Assembly: GCF_016865525.2 (NCBI RefSeq)
Contig: NZ_CP075169.1
Span: 1,984,337-2,048,336, forward strand
Direction of reading: 5' to 3'
Length of the DNA stretch: 64,000 bases
From: Sodalis ligni
Lineage (GTDB): Bacteria > Pseudomonadota > Gammaproteobacteria > Enterobacterales > Enterobacteriaceae
Shown: piece after piece, positions 51,872 to 59,287 of the stretch
Layout: every line of letters begins with the position of its first letter
Numbering within the stretch: position 1 is the first letter of the stretch
Position numbers and translations under genes: made by a program
Notes under the pieces: generated by a model
Database searches by the model: none
Seen by the model: only the letters and a program-made list of their open reading frames with translations
What the model was told of the DNA's origin: nothing

Positions 51872-52659
51872 TTCTCAGTTCCTAATTGAATGGTACGTTT
51901 CACCGACGCCAGTACGCTGCGTTGCAAACCGGCGGCGAAATCGCTGTTGTTAAGCTCATACAGACCGTGCATGCCCACGCCCGCCGGCGAGTTATTGATA
52001 TCCAGCAGCTGGCGCGGATGCAGGCCGCTTTGTTTCAACATCGCGGCGGCGCCTACCAGATTTTCCAGCACCACTTCCGTGGCCTGCGCCCGCGGCAAGC
52101 CCGCCAAAACGCCCGCATCGGTGAGGGATTCCACAAAGTAGTAGATGTAATTGGGACCGGCCACGCCAAAACCGGTAAAGACATCAATGAGGGATTCCGG
52201 CAGATAAAGAATCTTGCCGAAACTCTGTAAAAACGGCTCTACTTGGGAGGCGGCCACATGTCCGTTGAGGGTAACGCCGCTATAACCGTAGCCGGTATCG
52301 GTAAGGGTATTGGGGATCACGCGCACGATGGGGCGTTCCGGCCCCAGCAACGCAGCGAGACGCTGCAGGGTGACGCCCGCCACGATGGATATGACAATGG
52401 CCTGCGGCGAGGCCTGCCGGCGGATATTTTCCGTAACGGCGTTAATGTCGTCCTGCGGCCGGACGGCAATGACGATAAGCTCGGCGTCCGTCGGCGCCGC
52501 GGTTTCCTGCACATGGTATTGTCCGATGAGCCGCGTGACGCGCTGTGGATCAATATCCGTTATGGCTATCTCATCGCCGGTAAATGCGCCGCTGCCAATC
52601 GCCGCACGAATAATAGCCTCGGCCATTTGTCCCGCGCCGATAAAATGAATCTTGGCCAT
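51868..52659 (-). CDS. Pyrroline-5-carboxylate reductase-like protein
   Basis: 263 residues. The NADP-binding motif IHFIGAGQMAEAIIRAA, the VIAVRPQDDINAV stretch, VRVIPNTLTDTGYGYSG and the C-terminal dimer domain with SPAGVGMHGLYEL match ProC. Housekeeping proC is expected elsewhere, so this may be a specialised imine reductase. It is the first gene of the Liv-like operon, a rare partner for it, which hints that the imported compound yields a cyclic imine or a proline-like product. Confidence 0.82.
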   Translation of the reverse strand: MAKIHFIGAGQMAEAIIRAAIGSGAFTGDEIAITDIDPQRVTRLIGQYHVQETAAPTDAELIVIAVRPQDDINAVTENIRRQASPQAIVISIVAGVTLQRLAALLGPERPIVRVIPNTLTDTGYGYSGVTLNGHVAASQVEPFLQSFGKILYLPESLIDVFTGFGVAGPNYIYYFVESLTDAGVLAGLPRAQATEVVLENLVGAAAMLKQSGLHPRQLLDINNSPAGVGMHGLYELNNSDFAAGLQRSVLASVKRTIQLGTEK

Positions 52660-53188
52660 GTCACCCTCTGATAATAACGCTTGTTGATGCCGGTATTAGC
52701 GTATCCATTAAAGATCAAACAGGAGGTTCGGCTAACAGATTATTTTCGCTAAGCATTGCTATTAACGTTATTAGTAGAAAGCTTAAAAAATTGTTTTATA
52801 TAATCGACTGTTTTAACTCGATAATGATTTCTAAAAGATATCTGCTATAACTATTCCATAACATAACAAACCTGAATACGAATCCTGTTCTCTATTTGTT
52901 AATGGTCATAATTTAAATAATAAATAAAAATCGCGCGGTAATTTTTCACCAAATGTTAAATTGATGGGTTATATAATAATTTAATATGACTGTTGTTAAA
53001 TGTTACGATATTAAATGACGTTTTGCAAAAATCAGGTTAATTTATGATGTGATAAATTAATAATAGCTTATGATGTTGCTGATTAACGGCTTATGCCCGC
53101 CGTGCTATACATACAGCGCTTCATTGCAGTGTCATTACCGGACGGCCTTATGGGCGTCGCGCCGGCCAGCGTAACAACAGGAGCCACA
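52660..53188. other. AT-rich divergent promoter region
   Basis: About 530 bases between the ProC/Liv operon and the amidase gene, very AT-rich at 52800-53080. It probably holds both promoters and a shared operator, though none is recognised. No gene is seen. Confidence 0.5.
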
Positions 53189-54361
53189 ATGCAAGATAAC
53201 GCCTTTGCCTTTATGCCTTACCCCCCGGCGGACGTCCCCCATGCCCCCGCAGGACCGCTGGCCGGATATACCTTTGCCGTCAAGGATCTGTTCGATGTGG
53301 CCGGCTACCCCACCGGCGGCGGCAGCCCGCATATCCTGGCCATGTCCGGCATCAAAACCCGCACCGCCCCCGCGGTGCAGCGTCTTTTGGATGCCGGCGC
53401 CGAATTGACGGGTAAAACCCATACCAATGAACTGGCCTACTCCATGACCGGTAAAAACATTCATTACGGCACCCCGCGCAACGGCGCCGCGCCAAACCGG
53501 ATCCCCGGCGGCTCCTCTTCCGGCTCGGCGTCGGCGGTATCCAACGGCCTGTGCGACTTCGCCCTGGGTACCGATACCGGCGGATCGGTCCGGACTCCAG
53601 CCAGCTATTGCGGTTTGTTCGGCCTGCGTCCGAGCCACGGCCGCGTCTCCCTGGAAAATTGCCAGGAGCTAAGCCGCAGCATGGACACCGCCGGCTATTT
53701 CACCCGCGACGCCCCGCTGTTCGAACGGGTAGGGCATTGCCTGCTGGGTGACGATCCGGCGCCGCTGCCGGCAAAACCGTTGCTGACGGTGAGCGAGGAG
53801 CTGTTCTCCCTGCTTTCGGTACCGGTCAGGCAGGCGCTGCAGCCGGCCCTGGAGAAGATTGCCGCCGGCGTCGGGACGCCGGCCCTGCTGGGCGGCGCGC
53901 TGCCGGACCTGGCCGAAGCCTACTGGGCTTTCCGCCATATCCAGGGATATGAAGCCTGGCGGGCCCAGGGCGACAATATCAGCCGGCACGGCTTTGCCTT
54001 GGGTCCCGACGTGGCGTCGCGCTTTGCCTGGGCCGCCACGGTGACCGAGGATCAGTACCGACACGCCTGCAATGCGCGTGACCTGCTGCGCGGCGCCTGG
54101 CAAAAGCTGCTTGGCGATCGGGTACTGGTGCTGCCGACCCTGCCGGATATCGCGCCCCTGGTGACCGCCGGCGAGGAAGAAATCGAGCTGACCCGCCGCC
54201 TGTCCCAGCAGTTGCTGGCCATTTCGGTGATTTGCGGCACCCCGCAGGTGACGCTGCCGCTGGCGCACAAGGACGGCGCACCGCTTGGTATTTCACTGCT
54301 GGGACCCCGCGGCAGCGATCTCAGCCTGGTGCGGCTGGCGGCGCGCATCGCCACCCATTGA
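53189..54361 (+). CDS. Amidase (amidase signature family)
   Basis: 390 residues. The Ser-cisSer-Lys triad is visible: Lys in FAVKDLFDVAG, cis-Ser in PGGSSSGSASAV and the nucleophile Ser in DTGGSVRTPASYCG. The family cleaves amides to acid and ammonia. The ATG at 53189 has ACAGGAGCC upstream and starts MQDNAFAFMPYPPAD; the frame is open further up but without a ribosome site. It diverges from the Liv/ProC operon and may act on the same imported compound. Confidence 0.88.
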   Translation: MQDNAFAFMPYPPADVPHAPAGPLAGYTFAVKDLFDVAGYPTGGGSPHILAMSGIKTRTAPAVQRLLDAGAELTGKTHTNELAYSMTGKNIHYGTPRNGAAPNRIPGGSSSGSASAVSNGLCDFALGTDTGGSVRTPASYCGLFGLRPSHGRVSLENCQELSRSMDTAGYFTRDAPLFERVGHCLLGDDPAPLPAKPLLTVSEELFSLLSVPVRQALQPALEKIAAGVGTPALLGGALPDLAEAYWAFRHIQGYEAWRAQGDNISRHGFALGPDVASRFAWAATVTEDQYRHACNARDLLRGAWQKLLGDRVLVLPTLPDIAPLVTAGEEEIELTRRLSQQLLAISVICGTPQVTLPLAHKDGAPLGISLLGPRGSDLSLVRLAARIATH

Positions 54362-54367
54362 GACGGG

Positions 54368-54570
54368 CCGGAGCGCCTCATGGCACGCTAGGCCCGCCAT
54401 CACCGGATCTGAACCGTGCGTGTTGAAGCGATCGCGTGTTAAAGGGAGAGCGCGCCAATGAGGTCGAAGCGGGCGTGGTTTTCCCGCCCGCCGGAGCGCC
54501 TCATGGCACGCTAGGCCCGCCATCACCGGATCTGGACCGAGCGCGTTAAAGCGAGCCCATGTTAAAGGAA
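54368..54570 (+). repeat. Direct repeat pair downstream of the amidase gene
   Basis: A 44-base block (CCGGAGCGCCTCATGGCACG and on, to CACCGGATCTG) at 54368-54411 recurs exactly at 54491-54534, 123 bases on. Both are followed by similar sequence ending in GTTAAAGGGA or GTTAAAGGAA. A third piece, GCGTGTTAAAGGGAGA with CCCGCCCG, is at 55688-55740 next to cooH. These are probably non-coding repeats; no transposase is near. Confidence 0.8.
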
Positions 54571-54966
54571 AAACCTGCCGGATGTCTGTCCGGCGGACTG
54601 ATATTTTTGTAGCGCGGAAAATAGGTATTATATTCAGCCACTCCCGCCGCAAGAGGTAGAATAGCCGTGTCGGCGAAAATAAACGACTATACTGAAATGC
54701 GCTCCTTCATTAAGGGCCGCGTAAAAAAGAATCGTTTTTTTTGTAATCTCCCGTTCAATTCCATGACTGGTCGCGCAAACAATTTCTATGCAGTCGGTAT
54801 AATAAGGTAACGCTATTTTAGAATGTACTGATTTATATTCCATTATCCTGTATCGTCCATTTGGCGACATATTAGAGGGTAACTTAATTACGCCGGTGAT
54901 AAAAGTTGATATTGATCAAAATCATTATAGTTAATCCGGGCCCTGGCCAGAATAAAGGAGCAAAAC
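54571..54966. other. Region upstream of the CooA-like gene
   Basis: About 400 bases, AT-rich on the right. It holds an FNR site at 54906-54919 and AAAGGAGCAAAAC just before the CooA-like ATG. No gene is called. Confidence 0.5.
54906..54919 (+). promoter_or_regulatory. FNR box upstream of the CooA-like gene
   Basis: TTGAT-ATTG-ATCAA matches the FNR motif TTGAT-N4-ATCAA at every fixed base. It is 48 bases before the ATG at 54967. A TATAGT follows 6 bases later. Anaerobic control of the regulator is the likely meaning. Confidence 0.75.
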
Positions 54967-55636
54967 ATGCGGTCTAAAATGAGGCTCTCGAGTCAAAATC
55001 TGACTGAATTGCTAAAGGGACCGCAATTTGACGGTTTTAGATAACTTTCGCCGCAAGAGCTTTCAGAAAGGGAACATGATAAGCATGCCCGGCGGCGGCG
55101 GCAATGACGTGCTGATCGTCTCGTCCGGCCGGCTGCGGGTTTTCCTGTCCTACGAAGGCCGCGAGTTCACCCTCTGTTTCCTTGAGGAAGGAGACATTTT
55201 CAGCACCCACACCAGGGCTTTTATCGAAGCGGCAAAAGACTCCGTTATATTATTATCCACTGCCCAGGCTTTTCGCCAACAGCTTGTTGAACACCCTGAA
55301 ATAACGTTATTAATGACCGGTATATTAGGCGAGGTATTGGGCAGTTCCTGGGATGTTATTGAAGGGTTGATTTTTCATGACGCTAAATCACGTTTGACGG
55401 CATTTATCGTTTCACTCGGTCGCGAGCGTGGAGTGGGCACAGCTGACGGCATTGAATTTGAATGTGATTTAACCATGGAAGATATTTCACTGATCATTGG
55501 CGCGACCCGCCAAACCACTTCATCTTTATTCAATATGTTAATTAAAGATGGGGATTTATGTCGGACTGTAAAAAATAAATTTATCATCAATGATATTGAG
55601 ACCCTGGCCTCAAGACTGTCCGTCTACAAGAAATAA
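54967..55636 (+). pseudogene. cooA: CooA-like CO-sensing regulator, frameshifted near the N-terminus
   Basis: A CRP/FNR-family regulator. From ATG 54967 (behind AAAGGAG) the protein reads MRSKMRLSSQNLTELLKGPQ then FDGFR and a stop. In the next frame it resumes LDNFRRKSFQKGN and runs to 55636. The two pieces together follow CooA of Carboxydothermus: QMRLTDTN, SGVLKEF, DIFCTHTRAF correspond to KMRLSSQN, DGxLDNF, DIFSTHTRAF. The heme His is kept; the Cys75 position of Rhodospirillum CooA is Ser. A C-terminal helix-turn-helix has IGATRQTTSSLFNML. GGTGTTTTA to GGTTTTA, a loss of two bases near 55040, would explain the shift. A TTG at 55028 could start a shorter protein lacking the N-terminal heme ligand. 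Confidence 0.78.
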
Positions 55637-55748
55637 GAATGGTACGCCGCACCCTTGAGCGGTGTAAACCGGCATAATGCCAATGCGGGCGCGTGTTAAA
55701 GGGAGACCGCGGCAAGGGACCGCAGCGTTCCCGCCCGCCCGGAGGGGA

Positions 55749-56831
55749 TCAGCGCTCGGTGCAGGAAACGCAGGGATCGATGCTGTTAACGATCAGCGCC
55801 ACATCGGCAATGGTATTGCCCTGCATCATCACATGCAGCGCATCCCAGTTGGGATAGCTGGGCACCCGCCATTTCATCCGTTCGGGCATATCGGTACCGT
55901 TGGTGCGCAGGTAATAGATCAATTCGCCGCGCGGGGCTTCGGTTTTGGCAATGGCTTCGCCGGCCGGGATATCCGGCAAACCGCTGATGGCGATGGGGCC
56001 GTCCGGCAACTTGGCCAGGCACTGCCGGATAAGGGACAGCGCCATACGCACTTCGTCCAGACGGACCATGGCGCGGGACCAGACATCGCCGTCCGGCTGG
56101 GTCTGGATGGCGAAATCCAGCCGATCGTACATGGCGTAGGGCGAGTTCCTGCGCACGTCGTAAGCCACTCCGGATCCGCGCGCCACCGGTCCTATCAGGC
56201 CGAATTCCAGCGCATCCTCCCTGGGCAGCACGCCCACGCCCCGGGTGCGGGTCAGGATTGAATGATTGGTGGCGTAAATGCCGCGGATCTCTTCCACCGC
56301 CGGCTGCACTTCATCCAGGCGGGTCAGCAGGTAGGCGATGCGTTCGGCATCCAGATTGTACTTTACCCCGCCGATGCAGTTGGCGCCGAGATCCATCCGG
56401 TTGCCGTAGAGGGTTTCCTTGATGTCCTGCACTATCTCGCGGGTTTCCAGCACATGCATAAACAGCGATGTAAAACCGATGATATGGGCCATGATGCCGA
56501 CGTTGAACAGGTTCGATGCCACCCGTTTGATCTCGTCGGCAATCATCCGCAGATACTGGCCCCGCTCCGGCACCTCCACCCCGGCGATATCCTCCAGCGC
56601 CATGCAAAACGTGGTGGGATGGCTGTTGGAGCATAACGAGCATATGCGTTCGGTAAGGGTGATGTTCTGATAGAAATTGCGTTTCATCACCAAATACTCC
56701 ACCCCGCGGTGCACATGTCCAGCGGAGATATGCAGACCTTTGATGGTTTCCCCCTCCAGGTCGAGCTTGAAGTACATCGGCTCTTCGAGCGCCACGTGCA
56801 GCGGGCCCACCGGTACCTGATATCGGGTCAT
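55749..56831 (-). CDS. cooH: CO-induced hydrogenase large subunit CooH
   Basis: The catalytic subunit of a group 4 [NiFe] hydrogenase, related to NuoD and HycE; makes H2 on the inner face of the membrane. It has 360 residues, as in Rhodospirillum rubrum. The nickel ligands are in RICSLCSNSHPTTF and in DPCVSCTER, where the protein ends right after the Arg. R. rubrum CooH likewise lacks the C-terminal tail that maturation proteases normally remove. The ATG at 56831 overlaps the cooU stop (ATGA). Last gene of cooM-K-L-X-U-H. Confidence 0.9.
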   Translation of the reverse strand: MTRYQVPVGPLHVALEEPMYFKLDLEGETIKGLHISAGHVHRGVEYLVMKRNFYQNITLTERICSLCSNSHPTTFCMALEDIAGVEVPERGQYLRMIADEIKRVASNLFNVGIMAHIIGFTSLFMHVLETREIVQDIKETLYGNRMDLGANCIGGVKYNLDAERIAYLLTRLDEVQPAVEEIRGIYATNHSILTRTRGVGVLPREDALEFGLIGPVARGSGVAYDVRRNSPYAMYDRLDFAIQTQPDGDVWSRAMVRLDEVRMALSLIRQCLAKLPDGPIAISGLPDIPAGEAIAKTEAPRGELIYYLRTNGTDMPERMKWRVPSYPNWDALHVMMQGNTIADVALIVNSIDPCVSCTER

Positions 56832-57358
56832 TTTTTTTCTCCACGTTGGCTCATGATTTTTTCCCACAGGGACTTGGTGCTGGCGGCATTGACCATTTCG
56901 GAAAACGGAATGAATTTCTGCAGCACGGCCGGATCGATATCGTCATCCAGAAATAGCCGGGTTGGATTGGGATGTCCCACCACGTTCAGATCGTAGAGTT
57001 CCATAAATTCCCTTTCGTTCCAATTGGCATTGCGAAAGAGCGGGGTGATGGAGGGGATGTCCCGCTCGCCGGCCGGCAGGTGCACCGTCAGGGTCAGGGT
57101 GTCGCCGTCAATATCAAAGTGGTAGGCAATCTCATGGACATCCGACGGCTGCGGGCTGGCGTGCTGATAGGCGGTTATGGTACTCAGCCGGCTGCCGGCC
57201 TGTTTAATCAGGGCGACGGCGGGCAGCAGCAGCGCCGGCGATGACAGGGTGCACCAGGCGGTGACAACGCCCTTGGCGTTGATATGGATATCATAGGTAA
57301 AGGGAGCGTCCAGCGTCTCGGTAAACAGCGACTGGATGCGTTTGATTTTCTCAATCAT
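56828..57358 (-). CDS. cooU: CO-induced hydrogenase subunit CooU (NuoC-like)
   Basis: A 176-residue soluble subunit of the NuoC/HycE-N type that links the large and small subunits. The segment ITPLFRNANWNEREFMELYDL with HPNPTRLFLDDDI is the family core (complex I 30-kDa motif). The start overlaps the cooX stop and the stop overlaps the cooH start, so the three are translated together. Confidence 0.88.
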   Translation of the reverse strand: MIEKIKRIQSLFTETLDAPFTYDIHINAKGVVTAWCTLSSPALLLPAVALIKQAGSRLSTITAYQHASPQPSDVHEIAYHFDIDGDTLTLTVHLPAGERDIPSITPLFRNANWNEREFMELYDLNVVGHPNPTRLFLDDDIDPAVLQKFIPFSEMVNAASTKSLWEKIMSQRGEKK

Positions 57359-57870
57359 AGTCCTGCTCCGGGAGTATTCAAACGTGAGGCGGAAAGGCCG
57401 CGGCGGCAGTCAGGGCACAGCCGGCTCAGTTCCGTCAGGGCGGCGGAGTTGCCGCCATAGACCTTCTCCAGCAGCGCATCGCTGGGGGGAATAAAGCGTT
57501 CGCCGCAGGAGGCGCAGGCCAGGTAGGCCACGGTGCCTTGCTCGATCATGCGGTACTTGTCCTCCTGCTTGTGCGCCAAGTGCCAATCCTCCGTCAGATG
57601 GATGGCGCGGGGGATGCAGTAATGTTCACACAGGCCGCAAAACGTGCAGCTGTTGTGCCAGAGGGTGAATTGCAGGCCTTCAGGACTTTCATCAAAACGA
57701 ATGGCGCCGCCGGCACACACATGCTCACACATCCGGCAGCCGGAACACTTCGATTCATCAAAGGCAATTCGGCCGCGCAGCCCTTTGGGGGTGAAGGTTT
57801 CGCCGAAAGGGAACGGGTCCGTGGACGGGCCCTTGAGCAGATTGCGAAACAGGATCCTGATAAAGTTCAT
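57355..57870 (-). CDS. cooX: CO-induced hydrogenase ferredoxin subunit CooX
   Basis: A 171-residue protein related to NuoI and HycF with two [4Fe-4S] motifs, KCSGCRMCEHVCAGGA and SCTFCGLCEHYCIPRA. A C-terminal pair, CASCGE and CPDC, forms a zinc-ribbon-type end as in HycF. It passes electrons to CooL. Confidence 0.9.
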   Translation of the reverse strand: MNFIRILFRNLLKGPSTDPFPFGETFTPKGLRGRIAFDESKCSGCRMCEHVCAGGAIRFDESPEGLQFTLWHNSCTFCGLCEHYCIPRAIHLTEDWHLAHKQEDKYRMIEQGTVAYLACASCGERFIPPSDALLEKVYGGNSAALTELSRLCPDCRRGLSASRLNTPGAGL

Positions 57871-57879
57871 CGTGCTTTC

Positions 57880-58308
57880 CTACAGGCGGTGCTGCCAAAT
57901 GTCGATGGCCATGGCAATGCCTTCAATGATGGCCTGGGGCCGCGGCGGACAGCCGGGAACGTTCACATCCACCGGCAGGTAATTATCCACCGGCCCGGCA
58001 ATGGCATAGCTCTCCCGGAATACGCCGCCGGAAATGGGGCAAATGCCGATGGCCACCGTGACCTTGGGTTCGGGGATCTCCTGGAACACCCGCAGCACCC
58101 GGTCTTTTACCCGCAGGGTCAGGGGACCGGTAATGAGTACGATATCCGCATGCTTCGGGCTGCCGCAATACTGGCACCCCAGCCGCTCCACGTCATAGCG
58201 CGGAATGCAGGCGGTGGTGGCCAACTCCACATCACAGCCGTTGCACGAACCGGCGTTGAGGCGATACAGCCAGGGCGAACGTTTGGCGATACCGGTTAAA
58301 AAACCCAT
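57880..58308 (-). CDS. cooL: CO-induced hydrogenase small subunit CooL
   Basis: A 142-residue NuoB/HycG-type subunit that holds the [4Fe-4S] cluster next to the NiFe site. Its cysteines are in GSCNGCDVELA, GCQYCGSPKHAD, GICPISGGVF and VPGCPPRP. The ATG at 58308 has AGGGGAAAAGC upstream; a longer frame start at 58344 would overlap cooK and add residues with no family match. Confidence 0.91.
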   Translation of the reverse strand: MGFLTGIAKRSPWLYRLNAGSCNGCDVELATTACIPRYDVERLGCQYCGSPKHADIVLITGPLTLRVKDRVLRVFQEIPEPKVTVAIGICPISGGVFRESYAIAGPVDNYLPVDVNVPGCPPRPQAIIEGIAMAIDIWQHRL

Positions 58309-58318
58309 AGCTTTTCCC

Positions 58319-59278
58319 CTATGCCCGCACAATGACGGTGACAAGGCTTATGACACCCAGCAGTTCGGGCCATTTGAGATAAAAAAGAAACGCCTGATCG
58401 ATACGCATCCTTCCCACGGCGGTGCGCAGCAAGGTTTTCCCCAGGATAAACAGCACCAGGCACTTGAGCATAAACACCGCCACGCCGGCAAAACCCGCCG
58501 GCCCGATGGGGAAAAACAGCGTGATGCCGAGACCTATCACCACCACGGCCTTCAGGGCCGACATCATACTGAACAGCGCCAGCGCGGGACCTGAGTACTC
58601 CAGTAGGGGGCCCTCCAGCACCTCCGCTTCCGCTTCAGGAATATCGAACGGCGGAATGCCGAGATTGGCGGGGAAAAACAGCAGATAGGTCGCCACCGCC
58701 GGCCACATCCAGGGATCCAGCAGAAAGGCGCCGTGCTGCTGCTGATAGCGCACAATCTCCGGCAGGGAAAACGTCACCCAGCCGCCCTGGGCCATGCCGG
58801 TTTTCATGGCGACGCTGGCCAGCACCAGCAGCAGCGGGCCTTCATAGGCCAGCACCAGCGCCATTTCCCGTGAGAAGCCGATGGCGCCGTAAACCGATCC
58901 CGACGCCGACCCCGCCAGCATCAGTACCACGGCGGGGATGGTCAGCAGGTAGAGCAGCACCAGTAGGTCCCCCAGCATGGCGGCGGGGTGATAGACCCCG
59001 GCAATGGGGATAAGCGCAGCGGCCAGCAGCATGCTGCCGGCGCCCGCCGCCGGCAAGGCCAGGAACAAACCGCGGGGCGCCCCTTCGGGCACCATGGTCT
59101 GTTTGCGCATCAATTTGATGATGTCGAAAAAAGGCTGGAGCAAAGGCGGACCGACCCGGCGCTGCAGACGGGCGGCAACGATGCGATCTACCCCTTTTAG
59201 CAACAGGCCGAACAGCAGCGCCCCCAGTCCCAGGGGGAAGATGGCCAACGGGGCAAACAGCGCGGTGAAATCCAACAT
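58319..59278 (-). CDS. cooK: CO-induced hydrogenase membrane subunit CooK
   Basis: A 319-residue membrane subunit of the NuoH/HycD/EchB type with about eight helices. The loop RLQRRVGPPLLQPFFDIIKL, the SREMALVLAYEGPLLLVLAS helix and DIPEAEAEVLEGPLLEYSGP match the family. It anchors the soluble part and lines the ion path near CooL. The start lies nine bases after the cooM stop. Confidence 0.91.
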   Translation of the reverse strand: MLDFTALFAPLAIFPLGLGALLFGLLLKGVDRIVAARLQRRVGPPLLQPFFDIIKLMRKQTMVPEGAPRGLFLALPAAGAGSMLLAAALIPIAGVYHPAAMLGDLLVLLYLLTIPAVVLMLAGSASGSVYGAIGFSREMALVLAYEGPLLLVLASVAMKTGMAQGGWVTFSLPEIVRYQQQHGAFLLDPWMWPAVATYLLFFPANLGIPPFDIPEAEAEVLEGPLLEYSGPALALFSMMSALKAVVVIGLGITLFFPIGPAGFAGVAVFMLKCLVLFILGKTLLRTAVGRMRIDQAFLFYLKWPELLGVISLVTVIVRA

Positions 59279-59287
59279 GATTAAACC

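Noticed and set aside
54634..54870. 78-codon minus-strand frame before the CooA-like gene
   Set aside because: No ribosome site or recognisable motif, and it lies in the likely promoter region.
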